A DNA stretch of 8,508 nt, from NCBI GenBank assembly GCA_020025715.1, contig JAHHRQ010000075.1:1-8508 (forward strand). Reading direction: 5' to 3'. The translations under genes were made by a program, and so were the position numbers. Every line of letters starts with the position of its first letter. Position 1 is the first letter of the stretch. Source of the DNA: Oscillospiraceae bacterium (GTDB lineage: Bacteria; Bacillota; Clostridia; Oscillospirales; Oscillospiraceae). The notes under the pieces were generated by a model. That model saw only the letters and a program-made list of their open reading frames with translations, had not been told where the DNA came from and searched no databases. Of this stretch, positions 1 through 7,727 are shown in pieces.

Positions 1-608
1 TCGGGATTCGGGAACTTATGCTTCGTTACAAACAGCAGTATCAAAGTGATAACTCCGGGAACTGCGAGAACGGCGAAGCATAGGGAATAAATTTCAAATG
101 CTGAGCCCTCTGTTTTGAACAGCATAACAAGATAAAGCAAAACAGGCCCCAGAAAAGCACCTATCTGGTCAAGCACTTCCTGAATTGCGAAGCTTTTGCC
201 TGCACCCTCCTGAGAGGCGGCGAAGGACATGATAGTGTCTTTTGCAGGTTTTTTGATTGCTTTGCCCATGCGCTGAATAATGAGCAGTGCACATGCTCCT
301 ATCCAGCCGTTTTCACCGACCAGCGCAAGCGCAGGCACGGCAAGCACATCCAGAATGTAGCCCAGTATGGTCATGGGCCAGTATTGTTTCGTTTTGTCTG
401 CCAGTCTGCCGAACACATATCGCATGGAGTATCCGACCAGCTCTCCGAAGCCCGAAACAAAACCAATCGCTGCGGCAGATGCTCCGAGCAATGTCAGGTA
501 TGCTCCGCGGATACTTGAGGCACCTTCGTGGGTCATATCCGAAAAAAGACTGACGATACCAAACAGCAGAATGAACAGCATTGCCTGAGAAAAATTCTTC
601 TTTTTCAC
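1..608 (-). CDS. MFS transporter, N-terminal part (runs off left edge)
   Basis: The minus strand is open from a GTG at 608-606 to the window edge, giving 202 residues without a stop. The start is chosen because AAGGAG (complement of 616-621) sits 7 nt upstream of the GTG. The protein is strongly hydrophobic with several membrane spans (about residues 9-23, 36-62, 78-97, 101-112, 146-164 and 174-195). It carries a typical major facilitator loop 2-3 motif, GRLADKTKQYW at residues 67-77, and a second conserved stretch, QRMGKAIKKPAKD at 112-124, in the loop after span 4. These mark a secondary transporter of the cytoplasmic membrane; the substrate cannot be told. The C-terminal half lies outside the window. 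It follows the DUF1846 gene on the same strand behind a terminator. A TATATT at 640-645 could be a -10 element, but no good -35 accompanies it. Confidence 0.88.
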   Translation of the reverse strand, partial: MKKKNFSQAMLFILLFGIVSLFSDMTHEGASSIRGAYLTLLGASAAAIGFVSGFGELVGYSMRYVFGRLADKTKQYWPMTILGYILDVLAVPALALVGENGWIGACALLIIQRMGKAIKKPAKDTIMSFAASQEGAGKSFAIQEVLDQIGAFLGPVLLYLVMLFKTEGSAFEIYSLCFAVLAVPGVITLILLFVTKHKFPNP

Positions 609-644
609 TTGATTACTCCTTCAGAAAAATCACAAACGGAATAT

Positions 645-687
645 AAAAACGGCAGTCTCATAGTCTTTTGACTCTGGACTGCCGTTT
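645..687 (-). terminator. Rho-independent terminator after the DUF1846 gene
   Basis: A perfect 11-bp inverted repeat pairs 647-657 with 677-687 (AAACGGCAGTC / GACTGCCGTTT). Inside its 19-nt loop a second short stem pairs 662-665 (AGTC) with 670-673 (GACT) around a TTTT loop. Read on the minus strand, the stem ends in a run of five T (649-645), 12 nt beyond the stop codon of the DUF1846 gene. On the plus strand the T run is only three, so it should act mainly on minus-strand transcripts. It separates the DUF1846 gene from the MFS gene, though some read-through is possible because little promoter sequence is visible for the latter. Confidence 0.82.
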
Positions 688-699
688 AGCTTATTTAAT

Positions 700-2184
700 T
701 CAGCGGTGGAAAAGCTTCTTTGCCTGATATTTAGGCTCGGTAGACATGTTGACACCGATTTTCTTAAACAGCTCAGAGTCCACATGGCTTAAAATAACCG
801 TGGAATGAGCCTCGCATCCGCGAAGCTTTCCAAGCTGATCTATGGCGTAGCCGGCAATGGGGTTTGTAACGGCACAGATTGAAAGGGCGATGAGCAGCTC
901 ATCGGTGTGAAGTCTGGGGTTATGATTTCCCAGATGCTCAATCTTAAGGTGCTGTATAGGGGCGATGATGTTGGGAGTTATCAAAAGCATATCCTTGTCG
1001 ATGTGGGCAAGGGCTTTAAGAGCATTTAAAAGGCAGGCGGCGGCAGAGCCCAGAAGAGAAGAGGTCTTGCCGGTGATGATTTTTCCGTCAGGCAGCTCTA
1101 TTGCAACTGCGGGAGCGCCGGTTTCCTCAGCTCTCTTAAGAGCGGCACCTACTACCGGTCTGTTATCGGCACCTATTCCCAGAGAATTCATGATAAGCTC
1201 AATCTTTCTCACCTCGCAGGGATCTGAAAGACCCTGACGGACAGAGCACTGAGCGGCATAATAACGGCGGATGATCTCCTGCTTTGATGCCTCTCTGCAT
1301 GCCTCGTCGTCGGTGATGCAGCTTGCTATCATGTTAACGCCCATATCTGTGGGGCTCTTATAGGGGCTTTCACCGTAAATGTGCTTGAACATTGCGTCAA
1401 GTACAGGGAAGATTTCTACGTCGCGGTTGTAGTTTACCGCAGTTTCGCCGTAGGCATCCAGGTGGAAGGGGTCTATCATGTTTACATCGTCAAGGTCGGC
1501 AGTAGCGGCCTCATATGCAAGGTTCAGAGGATGCTTAAGGGAGAGGTTCCATATGGGGAAGGTCTCGAATTTAGCATATCCTGCGCGGACACCCCGCTTG
1601 TGCTCATGGTAGAGCTGGCTGAGACAGGTGGCCATTTTGCCGCTGCCCGGACCGGGAGCGGTGACAACTACTACACTTCTCTCGGTTTCGATGTAATCAT
1701 TCTTACCGAAGCCTTCGTCAGAGACGATAAGAGGAATGTTTGAAGGATAGTCGGGAATTATATAATGCTTATAGGTTCTTATTCCCAACATTTCCAGACG
1801 CTTAATGAACTGGTCTGCTATGGGCTGACCGCGATAGTGGGTCAGTACAACGCTGCCGATATAAAGGCCCCGGCCGCGGAAGGCGTCAATAAGTCTCAGT
1901 GTGTCTTCATCATAGGTGATGCCGAGGTCGCCCCGGCGTTTGCTCCGCTCAATGTCATCGGCAGAAATGCAGATGACTATCTCCGCCACATCCTTAATCT
2001 CCAGCAGCATGCTGACTTTACTGTCAGGCTTGAAGCCGGGCAGAACTCTTGAAGCGTGAAAATCGTCAAAGAGCTTGCCGCCGAATTCAAGGTACAGCTT
2101 ATTGCCGAAGCAGGAAAGACGGTCTTTTATTTTCTGAGACTGGAGTTTCAAATACTTTTCGTTATCGAATCCGATCTTTATCAT
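700..2184 (-). CDS. DUF1846 (UPF0371) family protein
   Basis: This complete 494-residue protein matches the DUF1846/UPF0371 family, which is about this length and common in Firmicutes and other anaerobes; its biochemical role is unknown to me. The start MIKIGFDNEKYLKLQS is the usual family N-terminus. A P-loop-like APGPGSGK lies at residues 176-183, directly after a hydrophobic strand (VVVVT), suggesting nucleotide or phosphate binding. Other likely conserved stretches are LPGFKPDSKVSML (48-60), ISADDIERSKRRGD (74-87) and GNHNPRLHTDELLIAL (419-434). No signal peptide or membrane span is seen, so it should be cytosolic. Ribosome binding is weak: GGGGAT (complement of 2193-2198) about 8-10 nt before the ATG. 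It is transcribed divergently from secA from its own promoter and ends 12 nt before a terminator, so it is probably monocistronic. Family assignment is firm; function is not. Confidence 0.9.
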   Translation of the reverse strand: MIKIGFDNEKYLKLQSQKIKDRLSCFGNKLYLEFGGKLFDDFHASRVLPGFKPDSKVSMLLEIKDVAEIVICISADDIERSKRRGDLGITYDEDTLRLIDAFRGRGLYIGSVVLTHYRGQPIADQFIKRLEMLGIRTYKHYIIPDYPSNIPLIVSDEGFGKNDYIETERSVVVVTAPGPGSGKMATCLSQLYHEHKRGVRAGYAKFETFPIWNLSLKHPLNLAYEAATADLDDVNMIDPFHLDAYGETAVNYNRDVEIFPVLDAMFKHIYGESPYKSPTDMGVNMIASCITDDEACREASKQEIIRRYYAAQCSVRQGLSDPCEVRKIELIMNSLGIGADNRPVVGAALKRAEETGAPAVAIELPDGKIITGKTSSLLGSAAACLLNALKALAHIDKDMLLITPNIIAPIQHLKIEHLGNHNPRLHTDELLIALSICAVTNPIAGYAIDQLGKLRGCEAHSTVILSHVDSELFKKIGVNMSTEPKYQAKKLFHR

Positions 2185-2226
2185 AATTTAATATCCCCAT
2201 GCCCTCTTTATTTTTTCTAAATCAGT

Positions 2227-2255
2227 ATTTTAGCATAGATAGCGCCGTCAAACAA
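2227..2255 (-). promoter_or_regulatory. Promoter for the DUF1846 gene (extended -10)
   Basis: On the minus strand TTGTTT (complement of 2250-2255) is followed after 17 nt by TAAAAT (complement of 2227-2232). The -10 is preceded by TGC, making an extended -10 element. Transcription would begin near 2220, leaving a leader of about 36 nt before the ATG at 2184. Identified by eye from sigma-A consensus only. Confidence 0.6.
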
Positions 2256-2305
2256 GGATAAATCAGTCTAAAATTTGCTTTTTATAGGATGTATCATTTT
2301 TTTGC

Positions 2306-2334
2306 TTTTTTTCCGCAATGCTATGTGCTATAAT
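2306..2334 (+). promoter_or_regulatory. Promoter for secA (extended -10)
   Basis: TATAAT at 2329-2334 is a perfect sigma-A -10 and is preceded by TGC (2326-2328), an extended -10. At 17 nt upstream the -35 position holds only TTTTTT (2306-2311), a poor match, but extended -10 promoters tolerate this. The sequence upstream is rich in T runs. The start would be near 2341, giving a leader of about 46 nt before secA. Confidence 0.65.
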
Positions 2335-2386
2335 TAACCTTGCAAAACTATAAATTCTATTTATTCTCCATGAAAGGCGTTTACAA

Positions 2387-5158
2387 ATGGGACTTTTTAA
2401 TAAATTATTCGGCAGCTATTCCGACAGAGAACTTAAAAAGATTTATCCTATTGCGGATAAAATTGAAAAGCTTGATCCTGTTATGCAGAAACTCAGCGAT
2501 GCTGAGCTTCGCGCAAAAACCGATGAATTCAAGGAGCGCCTGGATAAAGGCGAGACTTTGGACGATATTCTGCCTGAGGCATTTGCAGTTGCAAGAGAGG
2601 CTGCATGGCGTGTACTGGGCATGAAGCCCTTCAGAGTACAGCTCATAGGCGGTATTGTTCTGCATCAGGGCCGTATTGCCGAAATGAAAACCGGTGAAGG
2701 CAAAACCCTTGTGGCTGTCCTTCCCGCATACCTTAACGCCCTGAAAGGCGAGGGTGTACACATAGTCACCGTAAACGACTACCTTGCCCGCCGCGACAGC
2801 GAGTGGATGGGAAAGGTACACCGTTTCCTGGGCCTTTCCGTGGGCCTTATTGTCCATGATTTAAGTCAGGAAGAGCGCAGAGCCGCTTATAACTGCGATA
2901 TTACCTACGGCACCAATAACGAGATGGGCTTTGACTATCTCCGTGACAACATGGCTCTTTACAAAGACCATATGGTGCAGAGAGGCCACTCCTTTGCTAT
3001 CGTTGATGAGGTGGACTCCATACTTATAGATGAGGCAAGAACTCCTCTTATTATCTCCGGTCAGGGCGATGAGAGCACCGACCTTTACCGTCAGGCTGAC
3101 GATTTCGTGTGCAGACTTAAAAAGGCTGTATACGCCAGCGTTGACGAGAAGGAAGAAGAGGACGACGATATAGACGCCGACTACATTGTTGACGAAAAGG
3201 CCAGAACCGCCACCCTTACCGCCCGCGGTATTGCAAAGGCAGAGAAGGCTTTCGGCCTTGAAAATCTGGCGGATATTGAAAACGCCACCCTCAGCCACCA
3301 CATAAATCAGGCTCTCCGCGCCCACGGCGTTATGAAGAGAGATATTGACTATATCGTTAAAGACGGCGAGATTATCATAGTTGATGAATTCACCGGCCGC
3401 CTTATGCTGGGAAGACGCTATTCCGAGGGCCTGCATCAGGCTATCGAGGCTAAGGAACATGTGGATGTGCAGAAGGAAAACAAGACCCTTGCCACCATTA
3501 CCTTCCAGAACTATTTCAGACTCTACCCCAAGCTCTCCGGTATGACAGGTACTGCCGTTACCGAGGCGGAGGAGTTCGGAACAATATACAAGCTGGACAT
3601 TGTGGAGATACCCACAAACAAGCCGGTCATCCGTAAGGACCACCCCGATATGGTCTTTAAAACCGAAGACGGGAAGAACAAGGCAATAATTGAGCAGGTA
3701 GTAAAGTGCCATGAAAAAGGACAGCCCGTTCTTGTCGGTACTGTTTCAATCGAAAAGAGCGAACAGCTTTCAGCACTTCTTAAAAAGAGAGGTGTTCCTC
3801 ACACTGTACTGAACGCAAAGTACCACGAGAAGGAAGCAGATATCGTTGCACAGGCAGGTAAATTCGGGGCAGTAACCATAGCCACCAATATGGCCGGCCG
3901 AGGAACCGATATTATGCTGGGCGGCAACGCCGAATTTCTGGCAAAAAAGGAACTGCGCAAGGCAGGCTTTGATGATACCGTAATAGCTGACGCGACCGGT
4001 TACGCCGACACCGATAATGAGGACATTCTCGCGGCCAGAAAGCTGTACAGCGAAAAGCTGGCTGAGTTTAAGAGCTCTATCGAAGAGGAGGCCCGTAAGG
4101 TCAGGGAGGCCGGCGGCCTGTTTATTCTGGGTACCGAGCGCCATGAGTCCAGACGTATTGACAACCAGCTCCGCGGTCGTGCAGGCCGTCAGGGAGACCC
4201 GGGCGAGAGCCGCTTCTATCTGGCTATGACAGATGATATTATGCGTCTTTTCGGTTCTGAGAGAATTATGAACCTTATGGACACCATGAAGCTTGACGAG
4301 GATCAGCCCCTTGACGCAAAAATGCTTTCCGGCGCTATCGAGCAGGCACAGAAAACTGTTGAGAGCCGTAACTTCCAGACCAGAAAAACCGTGCTTGAAT
4401 ACGACGATGTTATGAATAAACAGCGTGAGATTATCTACGGCGAGAGAAAGAAGGTTCTGGACGGCGAGGATCTTAAGGAACAGATTATCGGCATGACAAA
4501 GCAGTTTGTCACCACCACCGTTAATGACGGTATGGCGGGTATGCCGGTTAAAACTCAGGAGGAGCTTGATAAAGTCCTCCAGCCCTTTAATGCACTGTTT
4601 TTGCCCAAGGGTGCAGTTACCATTGAGTCTCTGGGTAAAAAGGCCGACAGCGAGAGCGTAAGCAAGGTAGTATTCGACATTGCAATGGATGCTTACTGGA
4701 AACGTGAGGAACTTTTCGGCGTGGTGAACGGCACTCCTCTTATGAGAGAGATTGAGCGGGTTATCATGCTGCGGGTTGTTGACGAATACTGGATGGACCA
4801 CATCGACGGTATGGCTGAGCTTAAGCGGGGCATAGGCCTTCGCGGCTACGGCGCTGTAAAGCCCATTGATGCCTACAAGCAGGAGGGCTTTGACATGTTC
4901 GAGGCTATGGTTCAGGGTATCAGAGAAGAAACCGTGCGCCGTATCTTCACCGTTCAGGTCAGACGTGAAAATCCCATTGAGAGAAAGGCTGTCGCCAAGA
5001 ACGCCTCTGCCAATGAAGGCGGAGAGGGCGTTAAAAAGCAGCCTGTGAAGAAAACCAAGAAGCCCGGCCGCAACGATCCCTGCCCCTGCGGAAAGATGAA
5101 GGCCGACGGCAGCAGACGCCTTAAATATAAGGAGTGCTGCGGAAGATTTGAAAAATAA
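2387..5158 (+). CDS. secA: SecA preprotein translocase ATPase
   Basis: This 923-residue protein is SecA, the ATP-driven motor that pushes unfolded preproteins through SecYEG at the cytoplasmic membrane. Visible landmarks are Walker A GEGKT (103-107) in MKTGEGKTLVA, the DEAD-like Walker B box DEVD (207-210) followed by SILIDEARTPLIISG, and FTGRLMLGRRYSEGLHQAIEAKE (335-357). Further on are KLSGMTGTA (382-390), IATNMAGRGTDI (498-509), and HESRRIDNQLRGRAGRQGDPG (586-606) of the second nucleotide-binding fold. The helical scaffold and wing follow, with the C-terminal zinc-binding tail at C899, C901, C917 and C918. It is longer than Bacillus SecA (about 840 residues), partly from an acidic insert near 252-270 and an extra segment near 520-575. 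The ATG at 2387 has GAAAGG at 2372-2377, 9 nt upstream. It is the first gene of a five-gene run, with pgeF 20 nt downstream. The zinc knuckle spacing is unusually wide. Confidence 0.98.
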   Translation: MGLFNKLFGSYSDRELKKIYPIADKIEKLDPVMQKLSDAELRAKTDEFKERLDKGETLDDILPEAFAVAREAAWRVLGMKPFRVQLIGGIVLHQGRIAEMKTGEGKTLVAVLPAYLNALKGEGVHIVTVNDYLARRDSEWMGKVHRFLGLSVGLIVHDLSQEERRAAYNCDITYGTNNEMGFDYLRDNMALYKDHMVQRGHSFAIVDEVDSILIDEARTPLIISGQGDESTDLYRQADDFVCRLKKAVYASVDEKEEEDDDIDADYIVDEKARTATLTARGIAKAEKAFGLENLADIENATLSHHINQALRAHGVMKRDIDYIVKDGEIIIVDEFTGRLMLGRRYSEGLHQAIEAKEHVDVQKENKTLATITFQNYFRLYPKLSGMTGTAVTEAEEFGTIYKLDIVEIPTNKPVIRKDHPDMVFKTEDGKNKAIIEQVVKCHEKGQPVLVGTVSIEKSEQLSALLKKRGVPHTVLNAKYHEKEADIVAQAGKFGAVTIATNMAGRGTDIMLGGNAEFLAKKELRKAGFDDTVIADATGYADTDNEDILAARKLYSEKLAEFKSSIEEEARKVREAGGLFILGTERHESRRIDNQLRGRAGRQGDPGESRFYLAMTDDIMRLFGSERIMNLMDTMKLDEDQPLDAKMLSGAIEQAQKTVESRNFQTRKTVLEYDDVMNKQREIIYGERKKVLDGEDLKEQIIGMTKQFVTTTVNDGMAGMPVKTQEELDKVLQPFNALFLPKGAVTIESLGKKADSESVSKVVFDIAMDAYWKREELFGVVNGTPLMREIERVIMLRVVDEYWMDHIDGMAELKRGIGLRGYGAVKPIDAYKQEGFDMFEAMVQGIREETVRRIFTVQVRRENPIERKAVAKNASANEGGEGVKKQPVKKTKKPGRNDPCPCGKMKADGSRRLKYKECCGRFEK

Positions 5159-5178
5159 CTGATAAAACAGAGGATAAA

Positions 5179-5973
5179 ATGGCATTTATCGAAGAAAAAT
5201 ACAAGGAAATAATATATATGCGCTCTGAGAAAATCGGGGCGCACCACGGCTTCCTCACCCGCCACGGCGGCGTGAGTGAAGGCCCCTTTAAAAGCCTGAA
5301 CCTTGGCTCAAACCGGGGAGATGAACCGGAGAGAGTGCGGGAAAACTACCGCCGTGCGGCAGAGCTTGCGGGAGCCGGAATTGATGAGTGTGTAGTCACA
5401 AATCAGGTGCATAAAAACGAAGTCCGCATTGTAACGAGTGAGGATAAGCACGTTTGCATGTCTAAAGTCCCTTATGAGGCAGACGGCATAGTAACCGGCG
5501 AAAAAAATCTCCCTATTTTCTGCTTCACCGCAGACTGCGTGCCGGTGTTGCTCTGGGATGAGGAAAACAAGGCAGTAGGCGCTATCCACTGCGGCTGGCG
5601 CAGTTCGGTGAGCGATATTCTGAAAAACGCCCTTGAAAAAATGGCAGAGCTTGGAGCAAAGCCTGAGAATGTCCATGCAGCATTAGGCCCTGCAATCGGC
5701 TTTTGCTGCTTTGAAACCGGAGACGATGTGCCTCAGGCAGTAACTGAATACCTTAATGGCGACACCGACGGTATCTTCCGCATCCGTGAGGACGGCAAAT
5801 ACCTTGTTGATCTCCGTGAGGCAAACCGCCGCAGACTTGTTTCACTTGGCGTGAAGGACGAAAATATCGATGTTTCGGATGAATGTACCATGTGCTCCCA
5901 CGAAAAATACTGGTCCCACCGCTACACCAAGGGTGTAAGGGGCAGTCAGGCGGCATTTATTACTCTAAGGTGA
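5179..5973 (+). CDS. pgeF: Peptidoglycan editing factor PgeF (YfiH/YlmD, laccase-domain family)
   Basis: This 264-residue cytosolic protein belongs to the YfiH/YlmD family, annotated as polyphenol oxidase or peptidoglycan editing factor. In E. coli it helps keep L-serine from replacing L-alanine in the muropeptide stem; relatives, including mammalian FAMIN, have reported purine nucleoside phosphorylase/deaminase activity. The likely metal triad is present: H78 in TNQVHKNEV, C120 in FTADCVPVLL and H137 in GAIHCGWR. ALGPAIGFCCFE (168-179) and the C-terminal CTMCSHEKYWSHRYTKGVRG (236-255) also fit. AGAGG at 5169-5173 supports the ATG at 5179. A second ATG at 5218 (residue 14), with AAGGA at 5203-5207, would give a shorter form starting nearer the conserved core, so the start is not fully certain. 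It lies 20 nt after secA and its stop overlaps the ribosome site of the next gene. Confidence 0.92.
   Translation: MAFIEEKYKEIIYMRSEKIGAHHGFLTRHGGVSEGPFKSLNLGSNRGDEPERVRENYRRAAELAGAGIDECVVTNQVHKNEVRIVTSEDKHVCMSKVPYEADGIVTGEKNLPIFCFTADCVPVLLWDEENKAVGAIHCGWRSSVSDILKNALEKMAELGAKPENVHAALGPAIGFCCFETGDDVPQAVTEYLNGDTDGIFRIREDGKYLVDLREANRRRLVSLGVKDENIDVSDECTMCSHEKYWSHRYTKGVRGSQAAFITLR
5967..5973 (+). promoter_or_regulatory. Ribosome binding site for the lipoprotein gene, overlapping the pgeF stop
   Basis: AAGGTGA matches the 16S anti-Shine-Dalgarno well and lies 5 nt before the ATG at 5979. Its last three bases are the TGA of pgeF, so ribosomes finishing pgeF arrive at the start of the next gene. 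This decides the start of that gene at 5979; the same frame is open from an ATG at 5883 inside pgeF, but the 32 extra residues have no signal-peptide character and no ribosome site was noted. Confidence 0.75.
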
Positions 5974-5978
5974 ATTAT

Positions 5979-7685
5979 ATGAATAAGTTTCTTAAAAAAC
6001 TAACGGCCCTCACTATGGCACTTACCATGCTGGTTTCTCTTTCCGCATGTGACAGCATGAAGAAAGAAGACCCCATGGACCAGATCCCTAAATCCAGCGG
6101 CGGACGTGACGTGGTGCGTGCAAAGGCGGCGGACAATGTATTTTCACTTAACGTGAATAAAAAATACAGCCTTAACCCCCTTATCGCCACCGACCACTCA
6201 AACCAGCTTGTCTGCGCTCTGGTATATGAAAACATGCTGGAGATAGACAATAACTTCAATCTTATCCCCAACGGCGAAAATGACAATAACGGCATAATCT
6301 CCACAATGAAAGTGTCGGAGGACGGCAAAAACTGGACCTTTGAAGTGGAAGAGGGCCATTTCTTCCATGACGGTACCCCCGTCACCGGAAAAGACCTGAG
6401 CTATACCATGAACAGAGCCATTAACGCCGACCGTTACAGAGGCCGTTTTGCCAGTGTTAAGGGTATAAGCTATTCTGATAATGCGCTGAACGTAAGTCTG
6501 GGTATTGCAGATACTCAGTTTTATAAGCTTTTAAATCTGCCTGTCATAAAGGCCGGCAGCTTTAACGACAAGCCCCCTATGGGCAGCGGCCCTTACACCT
6601 TCGTGCGTGAGGAAGTGCTTCCCGAGGAAACTGAAGGAACTGAAAATCCCGACGGCAAGAAGCCTCAGCCCAAAACTGAGCTTAAGGAGCTTAAAGCCTC
6701 CGAATATTTCCCCGGCTACGAAAATCTTCCCGTAGACCGGATATATCTTAAGGAATACCCTGAGGCGGACAAGAAAATCCTTGCTTACGAGGACTCACTT
6801 ATAGACGTAGTTATAAATGACCCCTCAAGCTATACAAGTCTTGGCTTTGCCTCCACTAACGAGGTTCATAAATACGCCACCACAAACATGCACTATGTGG
6901 CATTTAATGAAACCAGCCCGCTGGGTTCAATGAACACCTTCAGAGTGGCAATGCAGTATGCTTTCGACAGAGACTACTTTGTGGAGCTGCTGCATCAGAA
7001 CGGTGTTGCAAGCGCTATCCCTATGTACCCCACATGCGACATCTTCCCTCAGGCTCTCAACACTGAAATGCAGTATAATCTGGATAAGTGCAAAGCCATA
7101 CTTGAAAATATGGGCTTTAGAGACTATGATGATGACGGCTACCTTGAGCTTCTCTCCGGCAACGGAAAAGATGTGGAGATTAACTTCCTTGTCTGCTCCG
7201 GCAGCTCTGCAAAGGGCGGCGTTGTAAACCGCTTTGCAGACGATATGGAGAAAATCGGCGTAAAGGTGAATGTCAAAGAGCTTACTTGGGAAAACTACAT
7301 TGATGCTCTGGAAAAGGGCGAATTTGACATGTATTACGGAGAAGTAAAGCTCCGCAATAACTTCGATCTTACCGAACTTCTTCAGCCCAGACCCGAACCC
7401 AAGAAAAAGGGTGAGCCTCTTGTTACTACCAATATAAACTACACCGGCTCCAAGGATTCAACCTATGAGCAGCTTATAAACGAGTATCTGGCGGCCGGAG
7501 ACATGGGAAGAGCAGACGCATACTTCAAGCTCTGCGACTATATATGCCGCAGCACCGGCTCCCTTATAACCATAGGCTTTGAAAAGCACCAGATTATAAG
7601 CCACAGAGGTGTTGTAAAGGGCATAGAAGCCAACGCCGGAAATCCCCTTTATAACTTCCCCGACTGGGAAATTATGCTGGACTGA
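5979..7685 (+). CDS. Family 5 (oligopeptide/nickel-type) ABC solute-binding lipoprotein
   Basis: This 568-residue protein starts with a lipoprotein signal: basic MNKFLKK, a hydrophobic core, and the lipobox LSAC with C24 as the predicted lipid-bearing residue. It would be anchored outside the membrane. The mature part fits SBP_bac_5: LNPLIATDHSNQLVCALVYENML (65-87), WTFEVEEGHFFHDGTPVTGKDL (119-140), GSGPY (202-206) and FRVAMQYAFDRDYFVELL (321-338). YNLDKCKAILENMGF (366-380) follows, with an aspartate-rich DYDDDGYLE (382-390). Family members capture oligopeptides, murein peptides, nickel or other small solutes for an ABC importer. No permease or ATPase genes lie within the window, so it is an orphan here and probably works with a transporter encoded elsewhere. 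A charged, proline-rich segment (about 210-248) follows GSGPY. It is 5 nt after pgeF and looks translationally coupled to it. The substrate is not predictable. Confidence 0.92.
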   Translation: MNKFLKKLTALTMALTMLVSLSACDSMKKEDPMDQIPKSSGGRDVVRAKAADNVFSLNVNKKYSLNPLIATDHSNQLVCALVYENMLEIDNNFNLIPNGENDNNGIISTMKVSEDGKNWTFEVEEGHFFHDGTPVTGKDLSYTMNRAINADRYRGRFASVKGISYSDNALNVSLGIADTQFYKLLNLPVIKAGSFNDKPPMGSGPYTFVREEVLPEETEGTENPDGKKPQPKTELKELKASEYFPGYENLPVDRIYLKEYPEADKKILAYEDSLIDVVINDPSSYTSLGFASTNEVHKYATTNMHYVAFNETSPLGSMNTFRVAMQYAFDRDYFVELLHQNGVASAIPMYPTCDIFPQALNTEMQYNLDKCKAILENMGFRDYDDDGYLELLSGNGKDVEINFLVCSGSSAKGGVVNRFADDMEKIGVKVNVKELTWENYIDALEKGEFDMYYGEVKLRNNFDLTELLQPRPEPKKKGEPLVTTNINYTGSKDSTYEQLINEYLAAGDMGRADAYFKLCDYICRSTGSLITIGFEKHQIISHRGVVKGIEANAGNPLYNFPDWEIMLD

Positions 7686-7727
7686 TAATTGCAATTATTT
7701 AATTAAACTAAATGGGGAGGACAAAAA
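7686..7727 (+). promoter_or_regulatory. AT-rich palindromic gap before cdd (possible operator)
   Basis: This 42-nt gap is the longest within the run of plus-strand genes. It holds two adjacent perfect 10-bp palindromes, AATTGCAATT (7687-7696) and TTTAATTAAA (7698-7707), followed by the cdd ribosome site GGGGAGG (7714-7720). No convincing -35/-10 pair was found. Being close to a gene for a LysR-type DNA-binding protein, it is a candidate binding site, but short AT-rich palindromes also arise by chance. Confidence 0.3.

Noticed and set aside
287..588. Two plus-strand frames over the MFS gene
   Set aside because: They lie opposite a well-supported transporter frame with conserved MFS motifs and a good ribosome site.
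2340..2624. A short frame starting in the secA leader, considered as a SecM-like regulatory leader peptide
   Set aside because: It begins at a TTG near the transcription start, has no ribosome site, and runs deep into secA in another frame, showing no secretion signal followed by an arrest-type end.
2861..3712. A 283-codon antisense open frame inside secA
   Set aside because: A shadow within a certain gene, with no recognisable domain and no start signals.
3770..5185. A 471-codon open frame antisense to secA
   Set aside because: Its codons are in exact register with secA codons, so it only needs secA to avoid TTA, CTA and TCA, which fits the local codon bias. The product is low-complexity and hydrophobic with no family resemblance, and no ribosome site was noted.
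5883..5978. N-terminal extension of the lipoprotein frame into pgeF
   Set aside because: The extension would put 32 non-conserved residues before a clear lipoprotein signal peptide; the ribosome site at 5967-5973 supports the ATG at 5979.
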